Shown here: piece after piece, positions 1-10,200 of the stretch
Position numbering within the stretch: the stretch's first letter is position 1
Layout: every line of letters begins with the position of its first letter
NCBI GenBank assembly: GCA_015231955.1
Contig: JADGAN010000004.1
Span: 124,001 to 188,000, forward strand
From: Oligoflexia bacterium
GTDB taxonomy: Bacteria > Bdellovibrionota > Bacteriovoracia > Bacteriovoracales > Bacteriovoracaceae
Length of the DNA stretch: 64,000 nucleotides
Direction of reading: 5' to 3'
Made by a program: the position numbers and the translations under genes
The notes under the pieces: model-generated
What the model was told of the DNA's origin: nothing
Databases searched by the model: none
Seen by the model: only the letters and a program-made list of their open reading frames with translations

Positions 1-71
1 GGCTTGATCTTTGACAAAGGGATGGCGGTAAAAATGATCTCCTTCCCGTGCTTATTCTTTCCGTTGGTCAC
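1..71 (-). CDS. HD-GYP-type protein, N-terminal fragment cut by the window edge
   Basis: Reading leftwards from a GTG at 71, an open frame of 23 complete codons runs off the window. An AAGGA lies six bases upstream of the GTG. The peptide contains FTAIPLSKIK followed by the start of a Pro codon. The HD-GYP protein at 53,071-54,072 begins VTDQNKK and has FTSIPLAKIKP at the same distance from its start, also with a GTG start, so this is most likely the beginning of a paralogous cyclic-di-GMP phosphodiesterase. Only the N-terminal lead is visible; the catalytic HD-GYP domain is inferred from the paralogue. Confidence 0.65.
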   Translation of the reverse strand, partial: MTNGKNKHGKEIIFTAIPLSKIK

Positions 72-270
72 TGGCAATCCTTATGTTTTTATTTAATGAT
101 AACAACCAAAAAGTTATTGTTAAAGCATGACAAATTTTCAGTGAACAACAAAAAGATAAACAAAATTAGTTGAGTTAAAGCACCCTAGCGTAAGTTCTTT
201 AAAATATTCAAAAAGAGAAAAAAGGGATCACTTTTAAAATTTTTTTCAAATTAATCGACTAAATTCGTTG

Positions 271-276
271 TATAAT
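271..276 (+). promoter_or_regulatory. Candidate -10 box for the RhoGEF gene
   Basis: A perfect TATAAT lies 60 bases before the ATG at 336. No good -35 hexamer stands at 16-18 bases, so the promoter is only suggested. The divergent intergenic stretch 72-335 is AT-rich and otherwise shows only a nine-base direct repeat (GTTAAAGCA at about 119 and 174). Confidence 0.35.
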
Positions 277-335
277 ACGGAGCATCTAGTAACCCTATAA
301 CCATCAATGAGTGTGTACAACCAAAGGAGCATTCC

Positions 336-1244
336 ATGCTACAGTTCATTGCAAGCTTCTTACTACTGTGCTTTTTTTCCAGCGGCCTGCTTCTTCGCGC
401 CTATGCGGATACTGGTTGTTACAATGGAGGCACGTTTCAAGCACGACTAAACTTTTGGAAAATGCTTGAGTCCAGTAAAACCGCCCCAAACGACAGGTCA
501 ACTCCTCCCCAGAAGAAAATTACTACGTGTGCGCATCAAAATGGTAGCGCAGGCGCTGTGTTTACCTCTATGGCACTTACGAATGCACCAGTATTGTTGG
601 CACTAGCACAAAATAAGGCCCATGCAAACCCAGCAGAGACCAAAGAGAGGGTCCTATTTTTACAAGTCTATAAAGAGATTCAAGAGACCGAAACGAAGTA
701 CTATAATCAGTTGCTAGAGTTTCAACAATTTCTCAAAACATTACTAGACTATCCTCAGAAACAATCTCCACTTAAACTTTCAGCAAATGAAAAAATAACC
801 TTGGCGATGCTCAATAGCTCTTTAACCCAAGTGATAGAAGTTACTGCTTTAACCAAAGAGGTGTTTGCCTCTATCGCACCAGATAGGATCAGTAGCAGTA
901 AAGAAAGTGAGAGAGAAGCTAAAATTAACAATTTTATCAATGATACCAGGATCTATTTTACAAAAGCTTACCCTAATTACGTTAGCAGCATAGAGCGCTA
1001 CCACCAGTTTTTAAGAGACAACAAGCGCTTTCAGAAAATGGTAACAAAACACCTCACTCTGCAACATAAGCAAAGTGGTTTTTTCCAGGATGCCTTAATT
1101 GCACCTATCCAAAGAGTACCTCGGTATGAGTTGCTATTTCGCGATCTATTAAAGAGAATTCCCAAAGGGCCAGAGAGTAATCACTGTGAGTACCAACAGC
1201 TGGGACTTTTTTTTGCAGAAGTTGGCAATAGTATCAAACGCTAA
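336..1244 (+). CDS. Secreted RhoGEF (Dbl-homology) domain protein
   Basis: The 302-residue product has a Sec signal peptide (hydrophobic residues 4-20, likely cleavage after RAYA at 24). A short linker leads to a domain matching the Dbl-homology fold from about residue 105 to the C-terminus. The first conserved region is VYKEIQETETKYYNQL (111-126). The signature third region is LIAPIQRVPRYELLFRDLLK (254-273), the Cdc42/Rho-binding face in known DH domains. Between them are helices resembling the usual Y-x-x-Y-x-x-x-x-x-x-x-x-x-L segment (about 206-238). In eukaryotes DH domains exchange GDP for GTP on Rho-family GTPases. There is no PH domain, which usually follows DH. The start is supported by AAAGGAG six bases upstream. 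An exported DH domain in a bacterium suggests an effector acting on another cell; this role is inferred. Confidence 0.85.
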   Translation: MLQFIASFLLLCFFSSGLLLRAYADTGCYNGGTFQARLNFWKMLESSKTAPNDRSTPPQKKITTCAHQNGSAGAVFTSMALTNAPVLLALAQNKAHANPAETKERVLFLQVYKEIQETETKYYNQLLEFQQFLKTLLDYPQKQSPLKLSANEKITLAMLNSSLTQVIEVTALTKEVFASIAPDRISSSKESEREAKINNFINDTRIYFTKAYPNYVSSIERYHQFLRDNKRFQKMVTKHLTLQHKQSGFFQDALIAPIQRVPRYELLFRDLLKRIPKGPESNHCEYQQLGLFFAEVGNSIKR

Positions 1245-1272
1245 GGGTTTAAGCTTTGGAATCCAAGTGAAA

Positions 1273-1295
1273 TAGTTGCCTAGGCGAAGCAACTA
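1273..1295 (+). other. Hairpin after the RhoGEF gene
   Basis: TAGTTGC (1273-1279) pairs with GCAACTA (1289-1295) over a nine-base loop, 28 bases after the stop codon. No T-run follows, so it is not a canonical intrinsic terminator; it may protect the transcript 3' end. Confidence 0.35.
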
Positions 1296-1305
1296 CTATA
1301 CCGTA

Positions 1306-1341
1306 TAACTTATATAAGATTCGAATCTTAGTCATAAGTTA
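1306..1341 (+). promoter_or_regulatory. Nested inverted repeat upstream of the PEP-binding protein gene
   Basis: TAACTTAT (1306-1313) is matched by ATAAGTTA (1334-1341). Between them is a perfect 14-base palindrome, AAGATTCGAATCTT (1316-1329). The structure ends three bases before the TAGGAG ribosome-binding site of the gene starting at 1361. It could be a leader hairpin hiding the ribosome-binding site or a protein operator; the sequence alone cannot separate these. Confidence 0.5.
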
Positions 1342-1360
1342 CAGTAGGAGCTGATACTAA

Positions 1361-4321
1361 ATGGACTATCCCCAGCGCCAATTGATTGATAATGTGCTAA
1401 ATGAGTTAATTCCCTATAAGATCCACGATATCCTCCTGGTTGCTTCTGAATATGATGCCTTTATTTTTGCCAAAGATGGCCAGCTGGTTGAAAAAATTTA
1501 CAACGACTACTCCTCTCTCAACCTGCAAGTAATTCCTCAAATTAGTCGCGCCTCCCAACTCTCGGAGGTCACAAAAATTTTGGCCACTAAAAGGATTGAC
1601 CTGGTCATCACTATGATCGATCTTCCAGATGTGCCAGCAGTAAAACTCACAGAGGTGATCAAAGAGCAGTATCCTGAACTTCCTATTGTCTTAATGGTGA
1701 ACGATCTCTCTTTGACCTCCTCCATACAGACCCAACAACTGCAAAACCATTTTGATGGTATTTTCTTCTGGTCTGGTGACTCCTATCTTTTCTTTGCAAT
1801 TGTAAAATATATTGAGGACAAGAAGAACATTGGGCCTGATGTGCTGGCAACTGGATTTATTAAAGTTATTTTAGTGATTGAAGACTCCATGGAGTACTAT
1901 TCAAAGTTTCTGCCCTTACTTTACCAAGAGATTATGAAGCAGACCAAGGTTGCCATGCAAGAGGGGGTTAATCACTTTGAAGCACTTAAGAGAATGAAAA
2001 CTCGCCCTAAAATCTTGCTCGCTCACAATTATGAACAGGCGATTAGTTACTTTGAGAAGTTTAATCAAAATATTTTAGGAGTGATCTCGGACATCCGTTT
2101 TCCCAAGGGGGATAAAGAGTTGGCAGATGCCGGTTTTCTTTTTGAAGAACACTTAAGAACTCACATCCACCACGTACCCCTGCTGTTTATGTCCTCTGAA
2201 GAGGAGAATCGCAAACGCGCCAGAAGCTTAGAGCGCGACTTTATTAATAAAAAATCGCACATTGTAAACCTTGGACTGACCCAATTTATTAAACAACATA
2301 TGGGTTTTGGTGATTTTGTCTTTATCACTCCCAACAAAAATGTGGTGGGAAGGGCGTCTGGCCTTAAGGAGCTACAAGAGTTATTGGAGGTTGTCCCCGA
2401 GGAGTCTTTGCTCTACCATGCTCAACACAACCATATCTCGGCCTGGCTAGCGGCCCACGGCCACCTCTCCCTCGCTAATCAAATGCGCCCTATAAAGATC
2501 AACAAATTTGAAGATCCAGAGGAACTTAGAAATTTTTTAGTCACGGCGATAAAAGACTCTCGCTATCTTGAACAAAGTGGCGTGGTGGTCACCTACCAAA
2601 AAGATAATTGGGATGCAACTTTTATCCAGATCGGCAATGAATCTCTTGGCGGAAAAGCGAGGGGGCTTGCTTTCACCCACTACTTATTGGCCGTTGACCA
2701 GATTAGAAAAAAGTATCCCTCCATTGCCCTCTCTATTCCTAAAACAGTGGCAATTTCTACAGATATCTTTGATCAATTTATTGAGCAAAATAATTTACAC
2801 GATGTCTTGTTCTTAAATGATGATGATGAAATTGCTAAAAAATTTATCAATGCAAGGTTACCTTTCCGTGCCTACGAAAAATTACACAATTTTTTACTTT
2901 ACCATCACATGCCGCTAGCAATAAGATCTTCCAGTTTGCTAGAGGACTCTAATTTTCTTCCTTTTGCAGGTATCTATTCCACCTACATGATTCCCAACAA
3001 CCATGTAAATATTGAAACTCGCCTTGATGAGCTAGAACGAGCAATTAAGCTCGTCTACGCCTCCGTCTTTTTCACACGCAGTAAAAGTTACATCGCTTCA
3101 ACTCCATACAAACTTGAAAATGAGAAGATGGCGATTGTCCTCCAAGAGGTGATTGGAGAACAATTTGCAAATTACTTTTATCCTCATATCTCTGGCGTCG
3201 CTGAATCCTACAACTTTTATCCCTTTTCCTATATGAAAGCAGAGGAGGGTGTAGCGCGAATTGCTTTTGGCCTTGGCAAAACGGTAATGGATGGAGAGAA
3301 ATCGCTGCGCTTCTCCCCTACTCACCCCGACCTTTTATCTCAATACTATTCACTTGAACAAACCCTTATGGGATCACAAAAAAACTTTTATGCTATCGAC
3401 ATGCACTCCAGTGCGGAAGCAAGCTATTTCAAAGAGTCGCAAACCGTTCCTCGCTTGCCTATTAAGAGTGCCCCCTTGTCCGCACTTAAGCATGTTGCCT
3501 CCGTGTATGATGTGGACAATCAGCAACTAAAAAGCGATCTCACTCTTAGCGGAGTCAAAGTCTTAACTTTTGAAAAAATTTTAAAATACAACTTTTTTCC
3601 AGTAAGTGAACTACTTAAAGACCTCTTAGCAGTATTCAAGCAAGCGATGGGCCGAGAATTGCAGATGGAGTTTGCCATTCTCCTTAGTAATCATACTCAT
3701 GACGAAACTCATGCTGAGGCAAAACACACCTTTAAAGTTTTACAAGTACGTCCCTTAGTCGTAAGAAAAGAGGAAGTTGCTATCTCAGAAGAAGAAAAAT
3801 CCTCCGATCAGTTAGTGATTTTTAATCAGCAGGCATTAGGCAATGGTCAATTTCATTTGAAATATTTTATCATTGTTAAACCTGAAGTCTTTGATTTCGC
3901 GGTTACCAATCAAATTGCAGAGGAGATTGGGGAGCTTAATCAAATGCTAGTAGAAAAAGCTGCTAAGTACATCTTAATTGGACCTGGAAGATGGGGTACC
4001 AGCGACCCTTGGCTTGGCGTGCCTGTGCAATGGAATCAGATTAATCAAACGGCCCTAATTATCGAAACAGATCATCAACAAAAATTTATTGATCCCTCTC
4101 AAGGAGGACACTTTTTTCACAACATCACCTCGCGCTCTATTGGCCACTTCACCTTATTATCGAAAAATGAAAAGGATCTTATTCGTTGGGACTATTTAAA
4201 TAGCTTGCCCGTAGAGCGAGAGTTAAAGTACGTAAAATGTGTTGTTGATGTAAATGAAGTGGTAGTTAAAATTGATGGCAAAAATCAACAAGGCCTAGTA
4301 ACACGATATAAACAATCGTAA
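1361..4321 (+). CDS. Double-receiver PEP/pyruvate-binding domain protein
   Basis: The 986-residue product has two response-regulator-like domains followed by a PPDK_N-type nucleotide-binding domain. In the first receiver (about 20-150) the expected phospho-acceptor is replaced by Met85. The second (about 167-305) keeps an acidic pair (E174, D175) and an Asp in VISDIRFP (D244). The ATP-grasp region has GGKARGLAF near 430 and LAIRSSSLLEDS near 520, corresponding to the GGK and RSS motifs of pyruvate phosphate dikinase and PEP synthase. The phosphohistidine and PEP/pyruvate TIM-barrel domains of the full enzymes are absent; instead there is a distinctive C-terminal block, GPGRWGTSDPWLGVPVQW, near 885. 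It is probably a phosphorylation-controlled nucleotide-binding protein, not a classical PEP synthase. Its substrate is unknown. Confidence 0.8.
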   Translation: MDYPQRQLIDNVLNELIPYKIHDILLVASEYDAFIFAKDGQLVEKIYNDYSSLNLQVIPQISRASQLSEVTKILATKRIDLVITMIDLPDVPAVKLTEVIKEQYPELPIVLMVNDLSLTSSIQTQQLQNHFDGIFFWSGDSYLFFAIVKYIEDKKNIGPDVLATGFIKVILVIEDSMEYYSKFLPLLYQEIMKQTKVAMQEGVNHFEALKRMKTRPKILLAHNYEQAISYFEKFNQNILGVISDIRFPKGDKELADAGFLFEEHLRTHIHHVPLLFMSSEEENRKRARSLERDFINKKSHIVNLGLTQFIKQHMGFGDFVFITPNKNVVGRASGLKELQELLEVVPEESLLYHAQHNHISAWLAAHGHLSLANQMRPIKINKFEDPEELRNFLVTAIKDSRYLEQSGVVVTYQKDNWDATFIQIGNESLGGKARGLAFTHYLLAVDQIRKKYPSIALSIPKTVAISTDIFDQFIEQNNLHDVLFLNDDDEIAKKFINARLPFRAYEKLHNFLLYHHMPLAIRSSSLLEDSNFLPFAGIYSTYMIPNNHVNIETRLDELERAIKLVYASVFFTRSKSYIASTPYKLENEKMAIVLQEVIGEQFANYFYPHISGVAESYNFYPFSYMKAEEGVARIAFGLGKTVMDGEKSLRFSPTHPDLLSQYYSLEQTLMGSQKNFYAIDMHSSAEASYFKESQTVPRLPIKSAPLSALKHVASVYDVDNQQLKSDLTLSGVKVLTFEKILKYNFFPVSELLKDLLAVFKQAMGRELQMEFAILLSNHTHDETHAEAKHTFKVLQVRPLVVRKEEVAISEEEKSSDQLVIFNQQALGNGQFHLKYFIIVKPEVFDFAVTNQIAEEIGELNQMLVEKAAKYILIGPGRWGTSDPWLGVPVQWNQINQTALIIETDHQQKFIDPSQGGHFFHNITSRSIGHFTLLSKNEKDLIRWDYLNSLPVERELKYVKCVVDVNEVVVKIDGKNQQGLVTRYKQS

Positions 4322-4349
4322 CAATCACAATAATCAAAGGAGATTGTCC

Positions 4350-5699
4350 ATGAAAATCAATTCCTATGCCCAAAGAGTTCTTGATGAAGTTAAACAACGC
4401 TATCACTGGGAAAGCGAATTCATTCAGGCAGTGAGTGAAGTTTTGGAATCGATCACCGCACTTCTTGATCAAGAGCACCGTTATGAGAAAGAGAGAATTC
4501 TTGAGCGCATGCTCGAACCAGAACGAATCATTAGCTTCAAAGTTCCGTGGAGAGATTCAAAAGGAAACGTCCAAGTGAATAGGGCCTTTCGTGTAGAGTA
4601 CAACAGTGCTCTTGGTCCTTACAAAGGCGGATTGCGTTTTCACTCCTCTGTCACTTTAAGCACACTTAAATTTCTAGGTTTTGAGCAAATTTTTAAAAAT
4701 AGCTTAACCGGTCTTCCAATGGGTGGCGGAAAAGGGGGCAGCGATTTTGACCTCAAGGGAAAGACCGATATCGATGTGATGAACTTCTGCCAAAGTTTTA
4801 TGACTGAACTCTGGCGGCATATCGGCCCCGATACCGACGTTCCTGCAGGCGACATCGGTGTGGGTGTAAGAGAAATCGGTTACCTCTTTGGCCAATATAA
4901 GCGCATCCGTAACGCCTTTGAAGGCGTGCTCACCGGCAAAGGTCTCAACTGGGGAGGAAGCTTAATTCGCCCTGAGGCCACAGGTTTTGGTTGTGTCTAC
5001 TTCGCTGATGAGATGTTAAAAACCAAAGGACAATCGCTCGAAGGAAAAGTTTGTCTCGTCTCTGGCTTTGGAAATGTTGCTTGGGGTGTAGTACAAAAAG
5101 TAAATGATCTTGGAGGAAAAGTGGTCACCTTGTCGGGCCCGGACGGACTAGTTCACGATCAAGATGGCATTAAAGGGGATAAGGTTCAATACATGCTAGA
5201 AATGCGCGCTAGTGGCATGGATCGCGCAGAAGATTACGCCAAAGAGTTCAAGGTACCTTTCTATGCAGGCAAGCGTCCTTGGGGCATCAAGTGTGATCTC
5301 GCCTTCCCTTCGGCCATTCAAAATGAACTCAACGATCAAGATGCCAAAGAGCTACTCAAGAATGGTTGCCAGTGTATCGCTGAAGGCGCCAATATGCCTG
5401 TTACCCTTCCGGCGATCAAACTCATTCAAGAGGCAAAAATCTTATATTCGCCAGGAAAGGCCTCCAATGCAGGTGGCGTTGCCTGTTCCGGTCTAGAGAT
5501 GAGCCAAAATAGCATGCGTCTTAAGTGGACTCGCCAAGAAGTGGACCAACAGCTAAAGAAAATCATGAAAAATATCCATGATGATTGCGTACGTACGGCC
5601 GAGCAGTATGGAGTACCAGGAAATTACGTCTGTGGCGCCAATATGGCCGGCTTCAAGAAAGTTGCCGAGGCCATGATTGAGCAAGGCCTGATTGCTTAA
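4350..5699 (+). CDS. gdhA: NADP-specific glutamate dehydrogenase
   Basis: Catalyses reversible reductive amination of 2-oxoglutarate to glutamate in the cytosol, assimilating ammonium. At 449 residues it is close to the 447 of E. coli GdhA. Visible motifs are GPYKGGLRFHSSV and PMGGGKGGSDFD in the substrate-binding domain, PAGDIGVG, and a Rossmann GFGNVAWG in the cofactor domain. Length and overall pattern fit the hexameric NADP-dependent small-subunit family. The ATG at 4350 is chosen because AGGAG ends seven bases upstream; a TTG six bases earlier would sit almost on the ribosome-binding site. The proline symporter follows after 91 bases, and proline feeds the glutamate pool. Confidence 0.95.
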   Translation: MKINSYAQRVLDEVKQRYHWESEFIQAVSEVLESITALLDQEHRYEKERILERMLEPERIISFKVPWRDSKGNVQVNRAFRVEYNSALGPYKGGLRFHSSVTLSTLKFLGFEQIFKNSLTGLPMGGGKGGSDFDLKGKTDIDVMNFCQSFMTELWRHIGPDTDVPAGDIGVGVREIGYLFGQYKRIRNAFEGVLTGKGLNWGGSLIRPEATGFGCVYFADEMLKTKGQSLEGKVCLVSGFGNVAWGVVQKVNDLGGKVVTLSGPDGLVHDQDGIKGDKVQYMLEMRASGMDRAEDYAKEFKVPFYAGKRPWGIKCDLAFPSAIQNELNDQDAKELLKNGCQCIAEGANMPVTLPAIKLIQEAKILYSPGKASNAGGVACSGLEMSQNSMRLKWTRQEVDQQLKKIMKNIHDDCVRTAEQYGVPGNYVCGANMAGFKKVAEAMIEQGLIA

Positions 5700-5790
5700 T
5701 CATCTTAATCATCTTAATTTTCTATTATTATTGATCCTTTATTTTTAATAAGTCCTTTTTAATAAGGGCCGTTAAGGAGGGCACTTCTCT

Positions 5791-7281
5791 ATGATGGTGC
5801 TAAGTAATGTTAGTGTATGGACTTATGTGAGTTTTTCTCTCTATCTTTTAGCGATGCTCGCGATCGGCGTCTATTTCTTTTATAAGACCAAAAATTTATC
5901 TGACTACATTTTAGGAGGACGCTCGCTGGGTGCGTGGGTAACTGCACTTAGTGCCTTTGCCTCGGATATGAGTGGGTGGTTGCTCATGGGACTCCCCGGG
6001 CTTGCCTTTGCTACAGGCCTTGCAGAACCGCTCTGGACCGCGGTTGGGCTAGTGTTCGGTTCGCTTTTGAATTGGCTTTTAGTGGCCCGCCGGCTTCGAC
6101 GCTACACCTATGCAGCTGGAGACGCACACACGCTTTCCGACTACTTTGAAAATCGCTTTCAAGATAAGAGTCGCTTGCTGCGCGTGATCTCCTCCCTCTT
6201 CACCATCTTCTTCTTCACTATCTATACGGCGGCGCAGTTTGTGGCCGGAGGAAAGTTGTTCCAATCGGTCTTAGGCCTAGATTACAGCGTAGGCCTTCTC
6301 ATCATGGCCTGTTCGCTCACTCTTTACATTTTTCTAGGTGGCTTTCTTGCTGTCTGCTGGACCGATTTTTTTCAAGGGGTGCTGATGTTGGGCGCTCTCA
6401 TTGTTGTACCTTTGATGGCCATCTACCAGATGGGTGGGATCACCGCCATCAATCTCGATGTCAACTATTTGCAGCTCTTTAACAGTGGAAAAGGGGGAGA
6501 AACCCCTCTTTCAACGCTTGCTCTACTCTCTATGCTGGCGTGGGGACTCGGCTACTTTGGACAGCCTCACATCTTGGTGCGCTTTATGAGTATCAGTCAT
6601 GAAGAGGAGTTGCCGAAGGCCACCACCATTGCCACCTCCTGGACCTTTATCAGTATGGCGATGGCAATCTTCATTGGACTTATTGGAGCACTCTTTGTTG
6701 CCAATAATGGCATGGTTCTAAGCGATCCCGAGCGTATCTTTATCGTGCTGATCAATGCAACCATGCACCCTTTTATTGGCGGCCTAATGTTGGCCGCGAT
6801 CTTGGCAGCGGCCCAAAGCACAGCGGCCTCACAAATTTTGGTGAGCTCCTCCTCCTTTGTCGAGGACCTCTATCGTACCTTTACCAAAACCAAAAAGGAG
6901 AAAGCACAGGAGAAAAAGTTGCTCCTCTTAAACCGTCTAGCGGTGATCGGAGTAATGTTGATTGCAGCGCTGATTGCAGGAGATCCGGAGAGCAACGTCT
7001 TAAAGATTGTCGCTTATGCTTGGGGTGGACTTGGTGCTGCCTTTGGGCCACTCATCCTTTTTTCGCTCTATTGGAAAAGGATGACTCGCTATGGGGCCCT
7101 AGCAGGGATGATCGTTGGGGGATCGACTACAATCATTTGGAAGCACCTTATTGCCCCGATGGGTGGGATTTTTGCTGTCTACGAGTTGTTGCCGGCCTTT
7201 GTACTGAGTACACTCGCCATTGTTCTTGTTAGTTTGAACTCCACTGCTCCATCCTCTTCCCTTCTTACGAAGAGAGGGTGA
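5791..7281 (+). CDS. putP: Sodium/proline symporter
   Basis: A 496-residue inner-membrane protein of the solute:sodium symporter family, about the size of E. coli PutP (502). The family motif FASDMSGWLLMGLPG near residue 55 matches the sodium-binding region of PutP, and about a dozen hydrophobic segments follow. It imports proline with sodium. AGGAGG at 5775-5780 supports the start at 5791; a second ATG follows at once. The last 17 bases overlap the tail of the convergent histidine kinase gene. No proline catabolic gene (putA) is in the window. Confidence 0.92.
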   Translation: MMVLSNVSVWTYVSFSLYLLAMLAIGVYFFYKTKNLSDYILGGRSLGAWVTALSAFASDMSGWLLMGLPGLAFATGLAEPLWTAVGLVFGSLLNWLLVARRLRRYTYAAGDAHTLSDYFENRFQDKSRLLRVISSLFTIFFFTIYTAAQFVAGGKLFQSVLGLDYSVGLLIMACSLTLYIFLGGFLAVCWTDFFQGVLMLGALIVVPLMAIYQMGGITAINLDVNYLQLFNSGKGGETPLSTLALLSMLAWGLGYFGQPHILVRFMSISHEEELPKATTIATSWTFISMAMAIFIGLIGALFVANNGMVLSDPERIFIVLINATMHPFIGGLMLAAILAAAQSTAASQILVSSSSFVEDLYRTFTKTKKEKAQEKKLLLLNRLAVIGVMLIAALIAGDPESNVLKIVAYAWGGLGAAFGPLILFSLYWKRMTRYGALAGMIVGGSTTIIWKHLIAPMGGIFAVYELLPAFVLSTLAIVLVSLNSTAPSSSLLTKRG

Positions 7282-10200
7282 TGTGGCGTAAGAGCACACC
7301 CTTTAAATCGCGTAGCCGGTAAGGCTTAGTAATGGCATCGCTAAAACCAAACGCCTCTGGTGCGCTCATTACGGGATCGTCACTGTTGCCACTGCAGGCG
7401 ATAGCAACAAACGAGCGATCGATCTTCCTTAGTTCAGCGATCGTCTCCTTGCCTCCGCGTCCACCGGGAATATTCAGGTCCAACAGTACTATGCGAAAAC
7501 AGTCACCTGCCAGATAGGCCTCCTTAAAAATAGCAATCGCCTCATTACCGCTTGCAGTGCTCGTCACATCGTAGTTCATATCTTTGAAGTATTGCGAATA
7601 GAGTGCACGCAATCCATCCTCATCCTCCATAATTAAAACCTTAATCCCGCTTGTGCCTTTACTAATACTACGAATCTTCCGCTCTTCTGGACTGTTTTTA
7701 GCTGCCTCTTCGCTCCTTGGAAGGTAGATGTAAAACGTTGCTCCACGACCAAGCGTCGACTCCACCTCAATGGTTCCCTCATGCTTAGAGACGATAGAAT
7801 AAGCGATCGCCAATGCTAACCCGTGACTACCGCTACCATCATCCACCGGGCCAAATCCTTTGGTAGTGAAGAAGGGATCAAAAATATGGGGTAAGTGCTC
7901 TGGCGCAATCCCGAGGCCCTCATCCTCCAAGGTAATACAGAGGTAGTTTTTTTGCCCATTTAGCGACTTGGGCAGAAGCTGATTATCAATCACATTCTCC
8001 AGCGATACTGTTATCACCCCACCCATCGGCATCGCCTCTTTAGAGTTGGTGATCATATGATCTATAACCTTGCTGATCTGATCCTCATCGATGGCCACCT
8101 GCCAAAGTTGCGAGATAGGAGGGTGCAGTAGCTTTACCTCAATGCTGCCCACTGCAAGCTGCTGCGAAAAATGGCGAATGCGGCCCTCAACCAAAGGCAA
8201 AAGCGACCTCACCTGCCTCACCGGAACGCTCCCACTCCCTTTGGAAAATATCAGTAGCTGCTCTCCAATCCTTTGGGCACGTGCAAAGACCGAAAGCGCT
8301 TTATCGATTGCAACTCCCGCATTAGCAGTTTGCCCCTTCTCCAGGCGATCTTTAGCGATCTCCAGGTGGCCAAAAATTCCGGCCAGGAGATTATTGAACT
8401 CATGATTAATTCCGCTAGCAAGAGTACCGAGAGACTCAAGGTGCTTAGCACTCGCAAGCTGCATCTCTTGACGCTTACTCACTGTTAAGTCGCGAACAAT
8501 GGAGATAAAACCCACGATCTCGTATTTATTATTACAAATAGGGGAGGTAGTAACTCCGGCCGTTCCCGCTTTACCACTCTTGACGTTAGAAAAGCTAAAC
8601 TCTCCACGAATAGGCGGCCCTCCCTTCCTTGCGGCATGCTCTTTATCCAAAATACCGCGTAGCTCCTCCATGTGCCCGCTCTTTTCCAATGAAGGAAAAA
8701 AGCTTCCAGGCGTCTTCCCTAAAACTTCAGCAAACGAAAGGCCAGTCATCTGCTCCATATAGGGGTTCCAAAGCTTATAGCGAAGATCCTTCCCGTACAC
8801 CACCACGCCTTCTTGCGCGCAGGTAATAATCTGCTGGTTAAGTTGATAGGCGTCGAGAATGGCCTCCTCCGCCAGCTTGCGATCACTAATCACATCAAAG
8901 ATCACCACCACATGATCCTCTGCCGGTGAGTAGGCAGAGATCGACAACCACATCTTGAGCACCTGCAGGTAGCTCTCAAACTTGCGCGGAATACGTGAGC
9001 GTGCCACCTGCCCCAAAATACGCACCATCTCATAATCAGGATTTGTTTCATGCGGTAGCTTGAAAAGTTCAGGGAGTAACTCCGCGCCACTCCCACCTTC
9101 AGCAACGTTGTTGATGCCTGTAAGCCTTAAAAAGGCCGGATTAACAGAGAGAATAATCATATCGCATGGATGATCACTGTGATCACCCTTGTCGCTGTAA
9201 ATAACCTTCGCATAAAGGAATCCATTGAGCATGTGTTCAAAGAGTGGGTGGTAGCGCGATTCACTCTCACGCAGCCGCTCCTCTGCTGCCATACGGTCAG
9301 TAACGTCACGAACAACACCAAACACCTGGCGCGCTCTTCCGTCAACAGGATCACGATCGTAGACAACCTCACTCGACTCCATCCAACGCCACTCTCCATT
9401 TTTGTGACGCATCCTATAGCTATGGAATAACTTTTCCCCCTGTCTAAGCTTATTATATTTGGGAATGGTCTCACGCTGGTAGCGTTCATAGTCGCTCTTA
9501 TGCATAAGATGAGCACACATTCCCCCACCCATTCGCTCCACCTCATGTGCTGAGTATCCGAGAACCGAACGTAGGCCTTCATTAGCGTATACACTCTTAC
9601 ACGCAGAAAGATCATAAATATAAAGTATATCGGGCATAACATCGACCAATGACTGCACAAACTGCCCCTTCTCTAAAAGTTCGCGCTGGGACTCTGCATG
9701 TTGCTTAAGTTCCTGCTCCAACTCTGTATTCAAAGTGCAAAGTTCACGCTTCGAGCGCCCACTCTCTGCAAGGGCCCCTTTGATTGCGATAAGTGGTGCC
9801 ATCGTCAAAAAGAGGAGCGTCTGAAGGTGCAAGTGCACCGACATTAACGCCCAAGGAATAACCGCTGAGGCGTTGACCATTGGTATTGTAGTAACTACCT
9901 CTGCACTCAGGCCCAATATCATAGGGGCCAACACTCCAGTAGTTGCGGCCAGGGCAAAGAGGAAGAGGGATGCAAATGCAATACGGCGTTCAAAACGGAA
10001 GGTGATCCAAGTCAGTGAAGGCAATGCTAGCAAAAAGAGCACCATCCTTTGGTAGGAGTTAGTGAGGTCTAATTCAAAGATGTGAAATAAGAAAAGAAGT
10101 AAGAGAGGCACCCCGATTGGAAAGAAAAGTGCCAGGGGCAAGTTCCATTTACTCCATTTAGCAGAAGGGGCAGGGGCCAAGGCACCAGTAGTGCCCGAAC

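Noticed and set aside
1316-1329. TTCGAATC resembling a tRNA T-loop
   Set aside because: It is the centre of a perfect palindrome; no acceptor, D- or anticodon arm can be folded around it.
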